Positions 53,788 through 63,800 of a stretch of 64,000 nucleotides of DNA are shown here, piece by piece. Made by a program: the position numbers and the translations under genes. The notes below the pieces were generated by a model that saw only the letters and a program-made list of their open reading frames with translations, was not told the origin of the DNA and did not search any database. The DNA comes from Leptolyngbya sp. Cla-17. GTDB taxonomy: Bacteria; Cyanobacteriota; Cyanobacteriia; Leptolyngbyales; Leptolyngbyaceae. Where the stretch lies: assembly GCF_016807185.1 (NCBI RefSeq), contig NZ_JAEVYN010000002.1, forward strand, positions 1,609,680-1,673,679. Reading direction: 5' to 3'. Each line of letters starts with the position of its first letter. Within the stretch, counting starts at the first letter, position 1.

Positions 53788-54690
53788 TTAGGGCGATCGC
53801 GCTGGACGAGCATAAAATCCCAAGTGGTTAGCAACAGGGCGCTCTCGCATCGGAATTTTGGTATGAACGGGTGAGTTCAACACAGTTGCGCCTGTTGGAG
53901 TTTCAACCACGAGGGTAGTTGAACCCCCTCCATCCAAATTGACCGCAGCATCTGCTCCAATCTGAATTGCAATCTGCGCCAGTTCTGCCAATGTCACTCC
54001 TTCGCTATACAACCACTGCTTACCATCAACAACGATTAGCCAAAGTTTTTCTCCCTGCTGATCAATTGCTACTGCCGTTCGAGCATAAATACCGTCACTG
54101 TCTGCCGTTTTTGTCTTTGATACGGTCGGTTTCCCCTCCGCTACCACCATGGCGTTTCCAGCGACTGCCTGCGTTGTGTCTTTTGGACACTCTCCATTGG
54201 CAACGATTTGGGCGCGGTGTGCCATCAAGCATAATGCTGCCCAGCCTGACTCCGCAGGTGAGTATAGTCTGCCGTTTGATATAGCCAGCCCAACGGCATT
54301 AACGCGATCGCCGCTGTGAGGAAAGTAGTTCCAGGGTGACTCTTCCGCAAAAGGATAGAAAAAACTGGCATTCACCGCAACTTGCAGCTTAAAATCCTGC
54401 AAAAATTCTGAAGCAGTACGGGCATTGAGTTCACGATTATCCGAGGCAAGCTTTCCAGGTGTGACCAGTGCTTGAATTCCGGATGCAGTCAGATCAAGGG
54501 CAATGATGTGAATCATCACTGGACGTGGCAACTGGCGAAACTCACGGCGATATTCAACCCCCGGAAACAGCATTTTCTTCAAGTCAGATTGAGGTGGACG
54601 TTGAGCCACCATCCAGCCAAATCCAGCGATCGGTAAGGATAATATGCTGATACCCACCAGAGTAGGAACGATCTTAAAAAGAAAGTTCAT
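53788..54690 (-). CDS. Phosphodiester glycosidase (NAGPA) domain protein
   Basis: 300 residues from ATG 54690; an earlier ATG at 54726 is less likely. An N-terminal hydrophobic helix (IVPTLVGISILSLPIAGFGW) acts as a signal or anchor. The NAGPA domain has FHP-like beta segments: VNASFFYPF, GDRVNAVGLAISNG, RTAVAIDQQGEKLWLIVVDG and the NLDGGGSTTLV active-site loop. Related proteins cleave phosphodiester-linked sugars; the bacterial substrate is unknown. It is divergent from the pentapeptide gene, 30 bp away. Confidence 0.82.
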   Translation of the reverse strand: MNFLFKIVPTLVGISILSLPIAGFGWMVAQRPPQSDLKKMLFPGVEYRREFRQLPRPVMIHIIALDLTASGIQALVTPGKLASDNRELNARTASEFLQDFKLQVAVNASFFYPFAEESPWNYFPHSGDRVNAVGLAISNGRLYSPAESGWAALCLMAHRAQIVANGECPKDTTQAVAGNAMVVAEGKPTVSKTKTADSDGIYARTAVAIDQQGEKLWLIVVDGKQWLYSEGVTLAELAQIAIQIGADAAVNLDGGGSTTLVVETPTGATVLNSPVHTKIPMRERPVANHLGFYARPARSP

Positions 54691-54720
54691 GGAAGGGAGA
54701 TTTATTTGAGTTTTGAGCCT

Positions 54721-55542
54721 ATGCATTCTCGATCTCGCTCATACACTAATCAAGATTTGAGAAATCAGTCTTTTCGAGGGCAATCGCTGAATGGAGCCGA
54801 TTTTAGCGGGGCAGATTTGCGTGGATGTGACTTTAGTGGAGCGGAATTGATAGGCGCAAACTTTGAACGGATGAAAACGGGACAAACAGCTCGGCAGCAA
54901 GTGATTTGGATGGGAATTGCGATCGCTGTTTTTTTGATTTCTGGTCACGCTATGAGTCTTTTGGGATCAGGTGCGTTAGGGCAAACTCCCAGCGATCGCG
55001 GTTGGGGATACGTGCTTGCCCTCTACATCAGTCTATGCGCTGCGGGAATTATTTCAGGACTGCGAATCGTTTGGCCGCCTCGTTCTAGGGCAAATCACTG
55101 GGCTCTTGTTCTCTCGGCAATGATAGCAGCGGCAGTGAGCGGATTTTATTACGCAGGTATTGCTATGGAAAAAAATCCCCAATGGGCGATCGCGGGGGCA
55201 GTGGTGAGCAGCGTGTTCACTGGGCTGGTGTTAAACCGATGGCGTGGGATAAGCGGGGCAATTGCGGCAACTATGGCAGGCACAGTCATGGGATACGGAG
55301 CAGCATTTTTAACAGGCGCTATGGCAATCGGTTTTCTTAGCACGCAGCATTTTGCGGGAGGACTGTTGTTGGGCTGCCTCACCCTTGTCCTAATTTGGCT
55401 AACGCTTCAGTCCTTAAAGCTAACCTGGCACCAGATTCATCAGGCCCCCGGCACCCTGTTTCGTTGTGCAAACCTGACCAATGCCCAATTTGATGGCGCT
55501 TCTCTAATCCATACCGATTTTTCTAAGGCGCAGCGATCATAG
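54721..55542 (+). CDS. Pentapeptide-repeat membrane protein
   Basis: 273 residues from ATG 54721. Residues 10-50 have pentapeptide repeats (NQDLRNQSFRGQSLNGADFS, then GADLRGCDFSGAELIGANFE). About six membrane helices follow (60-225). A last short run of repeats ends the protein (FRCANLTNAQFDGASLIHTDFS). The pentapeptide fold is thus split by a membrane domain. Such proteins are frequent in cyanobacteria, with unknown roles. An N-terminal SRSRSY start is basic. Confidence 0.8.
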   Translation: MHSRSRSYTNQDLRNQSFRGQSLNGADFSGADLRGCDFSGAELIGANFERMKTGQTARQQVIWMGIAIAVFLISGHAMSLLGSGALGQTPSDRGWGYVLALYISLCAAGIISGLRIVWPPRSRANHWALVLSAMIAAAVSGFYYAGIAMEKNPQWAIAGAVVSSVFTGLVLNRWRGISGAIAATMAGTVMGYGAAFLTGAMAIGFLSTQHFAGGLLLGCLTLVLIWLTLQSLKLTWHQIHQAPGTLFRCANLTNAQFDGASLIHTDFSKAQRS

Positions 55543-55859
55543 GCTTAACGCGAGCTCAATGGCAGTTGACGTTTCACCTATCTCTGACTCTCAGTTCCCA
55601 TTAATAATCTATATACACCCTTGCAAGTGTTTTGAGGGCAGTGAATGCTAGCGATCGCCAACGCTTTCACCTTTATATGTTCCTGAAATATAATACGCTC
55701 TTACTACTCTGCTGCCATATCAGCAGACTTTTTTCCAAAAATTGATGCAATCTTTACTAAAGCAAAACAAAGGATGAAGTTTCTGGCTTGCAGTACCACG
55801 CTCGAAGTCCAAGATGGGCAATCTAGCCGTATCAACTAAGAGTACGAAGAGGAAACCCC
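55543..55859. other. Intergenic stretch, 317 bp
   Basis: No gene, repeat or RNA is recognised. A HIP1-related GCGATCGC-like site lies near 55652. An AGAGGAAA ribosome-site-like segment precedes ATG 55860. Confidence 0.35.
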
Positions 55860-56165
55860 ATGAAAATCACTACCGCCAGCGCTCTGATTTTGACATTGCT
55901 CACTACAATTGCAACCTCTCCAGCCCGTGCTCAAGAGGAAAATTTCAAATATCAGTGCGAAGATGGTAAAACCTTTGAAGTGTTTGTTAGACCAGACAAA
56001 GCCAGACTGAAGCTAGATGCAAAAACCACTCTAAAGTTGCTGCCATTAGATGCGAGAGAGGGACTAAAATTTGCCGCTAATCGCACCCTGCTAACGATGG
56101 TCAACAAAGATGCGTCCATTGCAATCAACGACAGGTCGGTTTATAGCAATTGCGTTGCTCAGTAA
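55860..56165 (+). CDS. MliC-like secreted protein
   Basis: 101 residues from ATG 55860. The signal peptide ends at SPARAQ (cleavage near residue 24). The mature 77 residues start with FKYQCEDGKTFEVFVRP and end with VYSNCVAQ, placing a cysteine near each end, as in the membrane-bound lysozyme inhibitor (MliC) fold. This fits an MliC-like small periplasmic protein. Whether it inhibits lysozyme is not shown. It is convergent with the DUF2949 gene. Confidence 0.55.
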   Translation: MKITTASALILTLLTTIATSPARAQEENFKYQCEDGKTFEVFVRPDKARLKLDAKTTLKLLPLDAREGLKFAANRTLLTMVNKDASIAINDRSVYSNCVAQ

Positions 56166-56192
56166 GCAGATTTCCTACAAAGTTGCCTGTAA

Positions 56193-56423
56193 CTAAAGTT
56201 TGTATGGAGTGGCTGAAACAAGAAATCCTTCTAGCCATTTGAGCAAGCATTCCAGTTGTGTGATAGTTACCAGCTTTTGCTGCCATAAAACAACTGGTAG
56301 TCGGTTTAAGTTTTGACACTGTTGAACAATACCAGGAATTTTGTCCGAGGGGATTGCTAACTCTTCTTGCAGAAATCCGATCAGCTGCTTAGTTGGACCT
56401 TCCATAGTATTCATAGTACACAT
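56193..56423 (-). CDS. DUF2949 protein
   Basis: 76 residues from ATG 56423, with other ATGs 3 and 6 codons on. The core KQLIGFLQEELAIPSDKIPG and RLPVVLWQQKLVTITQLECL, then LKWLEGF, is the DUF2949 family, a small cyanobacterial helical domain of unknown function. It is followed on the strand by nothing close, and the 75-residue gene lies 33 bp upstream, so the two may be one transcript. Confidence 0.7.
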   Translation of the reverse strand: MCTMNTMEGPTKQLIGFLQEELAIPSDKIPGIVQQCQNLNRLPVVLWQQKLVTITQLECLLKWLEGFLVSATPYKL

Positions 56424-56456
56424 GCAACAGTTAATTTCTTTCACACCAGTAACCGA

Positions 56457-56684
56457 TTAGAACTGCTTTACCAGAACAGATGACAGGTCATCAACAATCT
56501 GAATTCTTCCTCGACGGAGTCCATAAAGCAGTCTGTCAACCAAATGCAAATCTTCTTGAGTTGAGCTTGCACTGGTAATTGTGGCCATAATGCCATATCG
56601 ATCGGCTAGTGTGAGTCTACCTGTAGAGGTAGTTTGAGCAAACAATTCTGGTAAGGCAGTGGGTAAAAGACAAATTGAAATCAT
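56457..56684 (-). CDS. Small conserved cyanobacterial protein
   Basis: 75 residues from ATG 56684. It has a short hydrophobic start (SICLLPTALPELFAQTT) followed by RLTLADRYGIMATI and a basic helical end (VDRLLYGLRRGRIQIVDDL). I recall similar short proteins in other cyanobacteria, without known function. It may be cotranscribed with the DUF2949 gene. Confidence 0.6.
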   Translation of the reverse strand: MISICLLPTALPELFAQTTSTGRLTLADRYGIMATITSASSTQEDLHLVDRLLYGLRRGRIQIVDDLSSVLVKQF

Positions 56685-57086
56685 GGGTTTGTGTTGAATT
56701 TAGTGATCCCACTATCGTCTCTTTATGGAACGCTTCGGGTGATTAGCAAGACTATGAGGATGTGAAATATGAAGACAAAATATGTGACTTAGATCACTGG
56801 AAATAATTGCAGTTAGCCTGAATCTGTCGCGCTCTAAATCTATGTGGTAGTTGAATCCGGTTTTGTTGCACCGTTTTCTAATAATGTCGATAGCTCAAAA
56901 ATCAGATTAAAAAATCAACAGAGATAAAAATACTGCCTAAAGAAATATATCTTGCTGAGGGTTTGTATTAACTGAATGAACTGATCTCGTTGATGTGGTC
57001 ACCGATCAGAGTTTTCCACTCGCCTCAAAGCATGATCAGTATAATAATGAGAACGGTTTTCATATTAAGCTACGGGCATTGGTATT
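56685..57086. other. Divergent regulatory region before cobW
   Basis: 402 bp without a gene between the 75-residue gene and the CobW gene. It contains both promoters and, close to the CobW start, the Zur-like operator at 57047-57063. No other feature can be named. Confidence 0.4.
57047..57063 (+). promoter_or_regulatory. Zur-like operator
   Basis: The palindrome ATGAGAACGGTTTTCAT has two arms of TGAGAAC / GTTTTCA around a single central G. This 7-1-7 layout is the one known for cyanobacterial Zur boxes. It lies 24 bases before the ATG of the CobW gene, where a bound repressor would block transcription when zinc is sufficient. The match is by pattern only. Confidence 0.6.
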
Positions 57087-58058
57087 ATGGTTGCTGCTGA
57101 TCTCGACAATTCAGTTCCGGTGACCGTACTGACGGGCTATCTAGGTGCTGGAAAAACCACCCTACTCAATCGCATTTTGACCCACGAGCATGGCAAAAAA
57201 GTTGCTGTAATCGTCAACGAATTTGGGGAAGTGGGTATTGATAATCAATTAGTGATCGATGCAGACGAAGAAATTTTTGAAATGAATAATGGCTGCATCT
57301 GCTGCACCGTGCGGGGTGACCTGATTCGGATTATTGGCAACCTGATGAAGCGGCGTGACAAATTTGATCATCTCGTCATTGAAACTACTGGACTTGCTGA
57401 CCCTGCGCCAGTTATTCAAACCTTTTTTATGGATGAGGATGTGCAAGCCCAAGCGAGTTTGGATGCAGTGGTAACTGTGGTCGATGCGAAGCATATCAGT
57501 CAACACTGGGATGCGGATGAAGCAATAGAGCAAATTGCCTTTGCTGATGTGATTTTGCTTAACAAAACGGATTTGGTGACAGCTGAAGAGTTGATGGCTT
57601 TGGAAGAGCGGATTCGAGCCATGAATGTGATGGCAAAAATCTATCGAACTCAAAATGCTGAGGTGGAAATGGATGCCATTTTGGGTGTACAGGCATTCGA
57701 TCTCGAAAGAGCGTTGGAAATTGATCCAGAGTTTTTGAATGAATCTGCCCATGAGCATGATGAAACAGTCGGTTCTGTGGCGATCGTCGAAATGGGTGCC
57801 TTGGATGGCGAGAAGTTTAATGATTGGCTGGGTGAGCTTTTGCAAACTCAAGGACCCAACATTTTTCGGATGAAAGGTATTTTGAATATGAGCGGTGAAG
57901 ACAACCGCTTTGTATTTCAAGGAATCCACATGGTGTTTGATGGCAAGCGCGATCGCCCGTGGAAAGCAATCGAAACCCGTAAGAATCAACTCATTTTTAT
58001 TGGTCGCAATCTAGATGAAGCCAAACTGCGAGAGAACTTTCGGGCGTGTCTAGTATGA
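57087..58058 (+). CDS. CobW/COG0523 family GTPase, probably a zinc chaperone
   Basis: 323 residues from ATG 57087. It has a P-loop (TGYLGAGKTTLLNRIL, 16-31), the CxCC metal motif C70-C72-C73 (NNGCICCTVRGDL), ETTGLADPAP as Walker B/switch, and NKTDL. A His/Asp-rich region (HEHDE) follows, then the CobW C-terminal domain (from about 230). COG0523 proteins deliver metal to enzymes. The operator upstream suggests a zinc-starvation role. The WD40 gene overlaps its end by 4 bp (ATGA). Confidence 0.88.
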   Translation: MVAADLDNSVPVTVLTGYLGAGKTTLLNRILTHEHGKKVAVIVNEFGEVGIDNQLVIDADEEIFEMNNGCICCTVRGDLIRIIGNLMKRRDKFDHLVIETTGLADPAPVIQTFFMDEDVQAQASLDAVVTVVDAKHISQHWDADEAIEQIAFADVILLNKTDLVTAEELMALEERIRAMNVMAKIYRTQNAEVEMDAILGVQAFDLERALEIDPEFLNESAHEHDETVGSVAIVEMGALDGEKFNDWLGELLQTQGPNIFRMKGILNMSGEDNRFVFQGIHMVFDGKRDRPWKAIETRKNQLIFIGRNLDEAKLRENFRACLV

Positions 58059-59116
58059 CCACCAAAGCGCAGGAGGAGTTTCAACTCCGCTGGCAGGGAT
58101 CACTAGCAGACTATGTGACAGCGATCGCTTGGTCGCCAAATGGTCTCGTCTTAAGTGCAAGTTCTGCGGCAGGCGAAATCATCCTTCTTTCCCCAGAGAC
58201 GCAGAATCTTACACTTTTAGAGGCGGACAACGGACAATCAATCGATTGCCTTGCCATTTCCCCAGATAGCAAGTTTTTAGCGGCAAGTGGACAAAATGGA
58301 CAGGTAAAACTGTGGCAATTGTCAGATTCACCCACACTCATTACAACGTTAGAAAATAAGCCGGTTTGGGTGGATCGGCTAGCGTGGAATCCTAAAGCAA
58401 ATCAGTTGGCTTTTAGCCTGGGTCGCTATGTGCAGGTGTGGGATGCGACTGCCAACGAGGTCATTACCACATTAAACTTTGAAGCCTCCTCCGTCATGGA
58501 TTTGGCATGGCATCCCAAGGGGCAATTTTTGGCAGCGTGTGGCAATCAAGGAGCACGGGTTTGGAATGCCAAAGACTGGGATGCTGAGCCAGAAGTGTTG
58601 GAAATTCCCTCGGCAAGTGTGGCGATCGCCTGGTCACCCGATGGCAAGTACATCGCAGATGGCAACTTAGATAACACGTTATCTGTGATGGAGTGGGGGC
58701 AGCCTAATCCTTGGGTCATGCAGGGATTTCCGGGCAAGGTGCGGCAACTCACCTGGTCGCAAACAAGTGCTCCGTTACTAGCATCCTGTAGTTCCGAGAC
58801 CGTTGTGGCGTGGCAGCGATCGCCCGATGAATCCGTGGGTTGGGCAAGTCAGGTGTTGGAAGCGCATGAGGGAGTGGTGCGGGCGATCGCTTTTCAACCC
58901 AAAACCACTCTGTTAGCAAGCGCCGCTGAGGACGGCTTGCTTTGCCTTTGGCAACATGCCCAACAGGTCGTCCAGGTTTTGGAAGGAGCACCAAATGGAT
59001 TTTCCTGTATGGCTTGGCATCCTCAAGGTCATCAGCTTGCAGCCGGAGGAAAAGACGGTGAATTGCTGCTTTGGTCGAAAGCCTCACGCGGTCAGGGATT
59101 TAGAAAACGGCTATGA
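58055..59116 (+). CDS. WD40 repeat protein coupled to the CobW gene
   Basis: 353 residues from ATG 58055, overlapping the CobW stop as ATGA, which implies translational coupling. Seven or so WD-type repeats fill the protein, e.g. AIAWSPNGLVLSASSAAGEI, CLAISPDSKFLAASGQNGQV and AIAFQPKTTLLASAAEDGLL. It forms a beta-propeller scaffold. Coupling with a metallochaperone under a Zur-like site suggests a partner in zinc use; this is inference. Confidence 0.85.
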   Translation: MTTKAQEEFQLRWQGSLADYVTAIAWSPNGLVLSASSAAGEIILLSPETQNLTLLEADNGQSIDCLAISPDSKFLAASGQNGQVKLWQLSDSPTLITTLENKPVWVDRLAWNPKANQLAFSLGRYVQVWDATANEVITTLNFEASSVMDLAWHPKGQFLAACGNQGARVWNAKDWDAEPEVLEIPSASVAIAWSPDGKYIADGNLDNTLSVMEWGQPNPWVMQGFPGKVRQLTWSQTSAPLLASCSSETVVAWQRSPDESVGWASQVLEAHEGVVRAIAFQPKTTLLASAAEDGLLCLWQHAQQVVQVLEGAPNGFSCMAWHPQGHQLAAGGKDGELLLWSKASRGQGFRKRL

Positions 59117-59128
59117 GCAACTCTTCTG

Positions 59129-60271
59129 TCAACCGTTGGAGCTTTTCATTGGCAACACAATCGTAAATGTAGTGCCTTTTCCTAATTCACTACTGACTTG
59201 AACAGTGCCTTGATGTAAGTCAATACACTTTTTTGCGATCGCTAGCCCTAACCCAGTCCCTTGAATCTTACCTACATTGCTACAGCGGTAAAACGTTTCA
59301 AACAAATGGCTTTGATCCTTTAAAGGAATGCCAATGCCGTGATCTTTCACCTGAAAAACAGCAGTGCCCGATTGACACAGCAGGCTCAATTGGACACTGC
59401 CCCCTTTCGGAGAATATTTAATAGCGTTAGAGAGTAAATTGGTAAAAATGTGCCACAGCAGCGCAGCATCCATGACCGCATCAGAGCAATCACCTGCATA
59501 TTCAGTCGTAATAACGTATTCATGGCTGTGGCTAAACTGTAAGTCTGCCACCAGGTCAGCGCAAAACTTCTTTAAATCGAGAGGCTCTGGCTGATAGCGT
59601 AGCCCTCCTGCTTCACCACTACCCAACAATAATATTTCATCTAACAGATGAGTCACCTGACCAATTGCCACTTTGATTCGTTCAAAGTAGTCGGTTCTTT
59701 TTTCCTCGGTCAATTTGCGATCAAAATTTTGCAACAATTCTACTGACGTGCGAATCGTTGTCATTGGAGTGCGAAACTCATGGGATGCCATGGAAATGAA
59801 ACTTGACTTCAGCAGGTTCAGTTCTTGCTCCTGTTCCCAGGCACTCAAAATTTTGCGTTCACTGTTCTTAAGTTGCTGAAAGATCCGTTCTCGCTCGATC
59901 GCATAATGGATCGAGCGCATCAATAGTTGGGTCGTAATTTGATCTTTGACAAGATAATCCTGTGCGCCCCGCGCCATCACTTGCAGCGCGAGTTCCTCAT
60001 CATCCATCATGGTCAACACAACGACTGGCATGATAGGCACACTCGAACGAAATTCGGCAACCGTTTCTAACCCATCCGAATCAGGTAAACCAAGGTCTAA
60101 CAAAACCACGTCGTAGTAGTTTTCATGACAGTAAGCGATCGCAGTTGATAGCCGCTCAACATGCGTCAATTGCCATTCTTTTTTGCCTGAGCGCCAAAAT
60201 ACCTGTCTTAGCAAATCGGCATCTGTTGGGCTATCTTCTACCAACAAGATATGCATTAATGTTTTGTCCAT
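59129..60271 (-). CDS. Response regulator-histidine kinase (REC-HisKA-HATPase)
   Basis: 380 residues from ATG 60271. The receiver domain is residues 6-125 (HILLVEDSPTDADLL; phospho-acceptor D59 in VVLLDLGLPDSDG; VKD near 108). HisKA holds SMASHEFRTPMTTIRTS (H near 168). The HATPase has LLSNAIKYSPKGG, VKDHGIGIP and GTGLGLAIAKKCIDLH. A fusion with an N-terminal receiver is common in cyanobacterial phosphorelays. Its signal partner is probably the kinase/regulator pair just upstream on the same strand. Confidence 0.9.
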   Translation of the reverse strand: MDKTLMHILLVEDSPTDADLLRQVFWRSGKKEWQLTHVERLSTAIAYCHENYYDVVLLDLGLPDSDGLETVAEFRSSVPIMPVVVLTMMDDEELALQVMARGAQDYLVKDQITTQLLMRSIHYAIERERIFQQLKNSERKILSAWEQEQELNLLKSSFISMASHEFRTPMTTIRTSVELLQNFDRKLTEEKRTDYFERIKVAIGQVTHLLDEILLLGSGEAGGLRYQPEPLDLKKFCADLVADLQFSHSHEYVITTEYAGDCSDAVMDAALLWHIFTNLLSNAIKYSPKGGSVQLSLLCQSGTAVFQVKDHGIGIPLKDQSHLFETFYRCSNVGKIQGTGLGLAIAKKCIDLHQGTVQVSSELGKGTTFTIVLPMKSSNG

Positions 60272-60437
60272 TAAACTTGCTTGTCAAAAGTTCTACAACC
60301 TGTGATTTTTTTGAGATCTCGGCTTTAGAATGACTGTATCTTAAGGTTTGAGCATCCGTATTTTCATTAGACTTCGTGCATAAATCAATTTATGGCACGA
60401 GTTTTTGATGGGTATCGTCATTGCTGTGGTCGTCAAA

Positions 60438-60881
60438 TCACTCTGGAGGTAGCTTTACAGCAGTTAGCCAAAAATCACTGATCAATTGCACTACTTGCAT
60501 AAACTGCTGCACATTAAACGGCTTAGTTACATAGCAATTGGCATTGAGATCATAGGAACGAAGCACATCTTCCTCATTGGATGAAGTGGTCAAGACAACC
60601 ACTGGAATTCGCCTTAGATCGGAGTCTGCTTTAACTTCTGCCAAAATCTCTCGCCCATCCATTCCAGGCAAATTTAAGTCAAGCACAATTAGATCGGGGC
60701 GGGGCGCATCAGCATATTCTCCACGCTGGTACAAAAAATCCATCGCGGCCTCACCCTCTTCGACCCAGTGCAGCGTATTGGTAATTTTGGCTTGCTGAAG
60801 GCTTCGCATCGTCAGATTGGCATCGCTAGGCGAGTCTTCAATCAGTAGAATCTCGATTGAGTTCAAGGTTCGGTCGGCCAT
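60438..60881 (-). CDS. Rcp1-like response regulator
   Basis: 147 residues from ATG 60881; the open frame goes to 60965 but overlaps the kinase more. It is a stand-alone receiver with IEILLIEDSPSDANLTMRSL, the acceptor Asp in LIVLDLNLPGMDG, VVLTTSS and the lysine of CYVTKPFN. The long loop after DFLYQRGEYADAPRPD is typical of Rcp1, the partner of cyanobacterial phytochrome kinases. It has no output domain. Its start lies within the last 44 bases of the kinase gene, so the two are coupled. Confidence 0.9.
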   Translation of the reverse strand: MADRTLNSIEILLIEDSPSDANLTMRSLQQAKITNTLHWVEEGEAAMDFLYQRGEYADAPRPDLIVLDLNLPGMDGREILAEVKADSDLRRIPVVVLTTSSNEEDVLRSYDLNANCYVTKPFNVQQFMQVVQLISDFWLTAVKLPPE

Positions 60882-63800
60882 AAGGGGACGGAGGTAGTGT
60901 GAAGTAAAATGTGGTGCCAATTTCTGGCTCAGATTCTGCCCAGATTCGCCCGTTGTGACGATCAATAATCTTTTTGCAAACTGCTAAACCGATACCCGTG
61001 CCAGGAAACTCGCGGCGGGTGTGAAGACGTTTAAATATTTCAAAAATGCGCTCAAGATAGCGAGGCTTGATGCCAATACCATTATCGCGAATGGTGAACA
61101 GATAGGCTGATTCAGCAGCAGAAATGGTAGTTTGAGTTTCGGAGTTTGGAGTTTGGAGTTCGGAGTGATGCGATCGCCCTGCGTCACTGCTCCAGGTAGA
61201 GCTGATATGAATATGGGGCGGTTCCTCTCGCCGAAATTTGATGGCGTTGCCAATCAGGTTTTGAAATAGCTGGGTTAGCTGAGTTTTATCCGCCGTGATC
61301 AGGGGTAAGGAATCGGAGGTGATGGTGGCATTACTTTCAGCGATCGCCACCTGCAAATTATCCAGTACCCGCTTCAGCACAGCGTTGCAATCTACCGGGG
61401 CAAGCACCAGATCACGGGTGCCAATGCGAGAATACAACAGCAGATCTTGAATTAACTGCTGCATTCGCGTTGCCCCCTCAATTACATAAGCAGCATACTG
61501 CTGACCCGTTTCATCTAACTGATCCTCGTAATCTTTGGCTAACAGTTGAGTGTAGCCTGTAACTGCCCGTAAAGGTTCCTGTAAGTCGTGGGATGCCACA
61601 TAAGCAAACTGTTCTAATTCTTGGTTAGAGCGAATTAAGTCTGCATTCGTTTGGTTCAACTCAGCAGTGCGCTCCTGAACCTTAATTTCTAGTTTCTCGT
61701 TTATCTGTTGGAGTGCTGCCTTAGCGAGCTTGCGCTCAGTAATGTCTAAAAATGCTCCAACGCAGCCAATAATTTGACTCTGCTCATCCAACAAGGGAGC
61801 AGCATACTCTAGCAGGGTAATAACTCTTCCATCTTCATGCACCACATCCACTTCAACGTCCATAACTTCAACACCGTGAGCTGCTGCATATTGCATCGGT
61901 AGCTCTTCGGCAGAAAGTTCTTTGCCATCTCGATATATCTTAAAAGTAGGAGCTTCCTTATTTGGAGCGCTGAGCGAGGCATTGATTGTAGAGGGAATGC
62001 CTAATTGCTTGGCAAAGGCAGGATTAACCTTGATGTGGTTGCAATTTGGATCTTGAGCAATGCCAATGCCAATGGGAATTACCTCAAGCAAGGTTTCTAG
62101 CTGTTTGACCTGGCGGTTAAGCGCTTGGTTTAGTTGAGTGATTTCTTCCTCAGCCACTTTACGATCGCTAATATCTATCAGAATGCCCACAAATCGGACT
62201 GCTTGACCTGCTTCGTTGAAAACGGCGCGACCAAATGCAGCAACCCATACAATTTCCCCATTATCGGCACGAATGATGCGATGCTCCATGCTGTAAGGAG
62301 ATCGCTCCCGTTGCGATCGGGTCGAGGCTTCCCTAATCTTTGGCATGTCCTCTGGGTGAACGCGGCTACGCCACTTTTCCAACATCACCTCACCATTCGG
62401 TGCGGGGTCGTATCCTAACAGCTTAAAGTGTTGCTCTGACCACAGCGCTTTGTCAGCCTGGATATCCACATCCCATGTTGCCATTCCAGACCCTTCAATG
62501 GCTAAACTCAAGCGCTGTTCGCTTTGCCGCAACTGTTTTTCTGCCTGTTGGCGATCGGTTACATCCACACCAATCCCCCAGGATGCCCAACCGGGAATTG
62601 GAAATTTATCAGAGATATTAGACCAAGAAATGGTTTTGATGCTGCCATCTTTGCAGGTAATGTCCCATTCCCATTGGCGATAATTATTGCCGCGATCGCT
62701 CCATGCTTGCATCATCTGCTGGCGATAGGCCGGGTCGGGATAGAGCCGTTCGATACTCTGGGGATTGCCCACCACTTCATCGGCACGATAGCCTGTCACC
62801 CGCTCACACTCTCGATTCCACTCAATAATGTTTCCCTCTTCATCAAAGGCATCTAACATGACTGGCATGTTCTGTAATACCAGGTGCAAGCGTTCTTCAC
62901 TACGGCGAATCTGTTCTTCTGACTGTTGGCGTTCAGCTTGATTGCGCTTCGCTTCGCTAATATCACTGACCAGCGCAAAATAGCCTTTAACTTCTCCCTG
63001 TTCTCCAAAATCGGGAATATAGGTTGCATGTACCCAGCGAGCTCCATCATCTCGGTAGGGAACCTCAACTTCATAGTCCACTTTCTGTCCCGCCAGAGCA
63101 GCTTCTGCATAAGGGCAAATGGTTTGATAAGCTAATTCGCCTACAACATGCTTCAGAGATTGCCCAGTCAAATCTTTTTGAGATACCTTAAACCACTCCT
63201 GGTAGGTTCGATTGTTAAACCGATAGTACTGCTTTGAATCGAGGTAGGAAATCAGTACGGGTAAAGCGTCGGTAATTAAACGAAGCTGTCTTTCACTGTC
63301 TCGGAGTGACTGCTCTGCTAGCTTGCGCTCCTTCAACTCGGCTGCAAGAGAGACATTTGCCTCGGCGAGTTCCATTGTGCGTTCCTGAACTCTTGTTTCC
63401 AGTTGCTCATTTACTTGCTGCAATGCAGTTTCTGCATTTTTACGAGTATAAATTTGCTTTTGAAGCAAGAGAAATACTCCAGTCAGTATGCTGAAACTCA
63501 AAATGTAGCCAATCCCATTCACTTGGGCAGACCGCTCGACGTTAGCATCAACTGCGGCTGCCCGCTGCTGCAATAAGGTTCGTTCGACTCCCTCCATTTC
63601 TTGTAGCCGGGTTTGAATGTCCTGCTGCAAAATCAAAGTTTGTTTTAGGAGGGTTCGTTGTGTGGAGAGATCAGCTTTGTTTTGCCGTACAAGGTCAACA
63701 AATTGCTGTAGCACAGTCAGCCGTTTAGCAATTAAAGGCTGAAGTTGATCAAGACGACGCTGCTGACCAAGGTTATCTTGAGTCAGTTGCCGAGTCTGGG

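Noticed and set aside
57249..57989. 246-codon minus-strand frame opposite the CobW gene
   Set aside because: The plus strand carries full CobW motifs; the opposite frame has low-complexity sequence typical of antisense artefacts.
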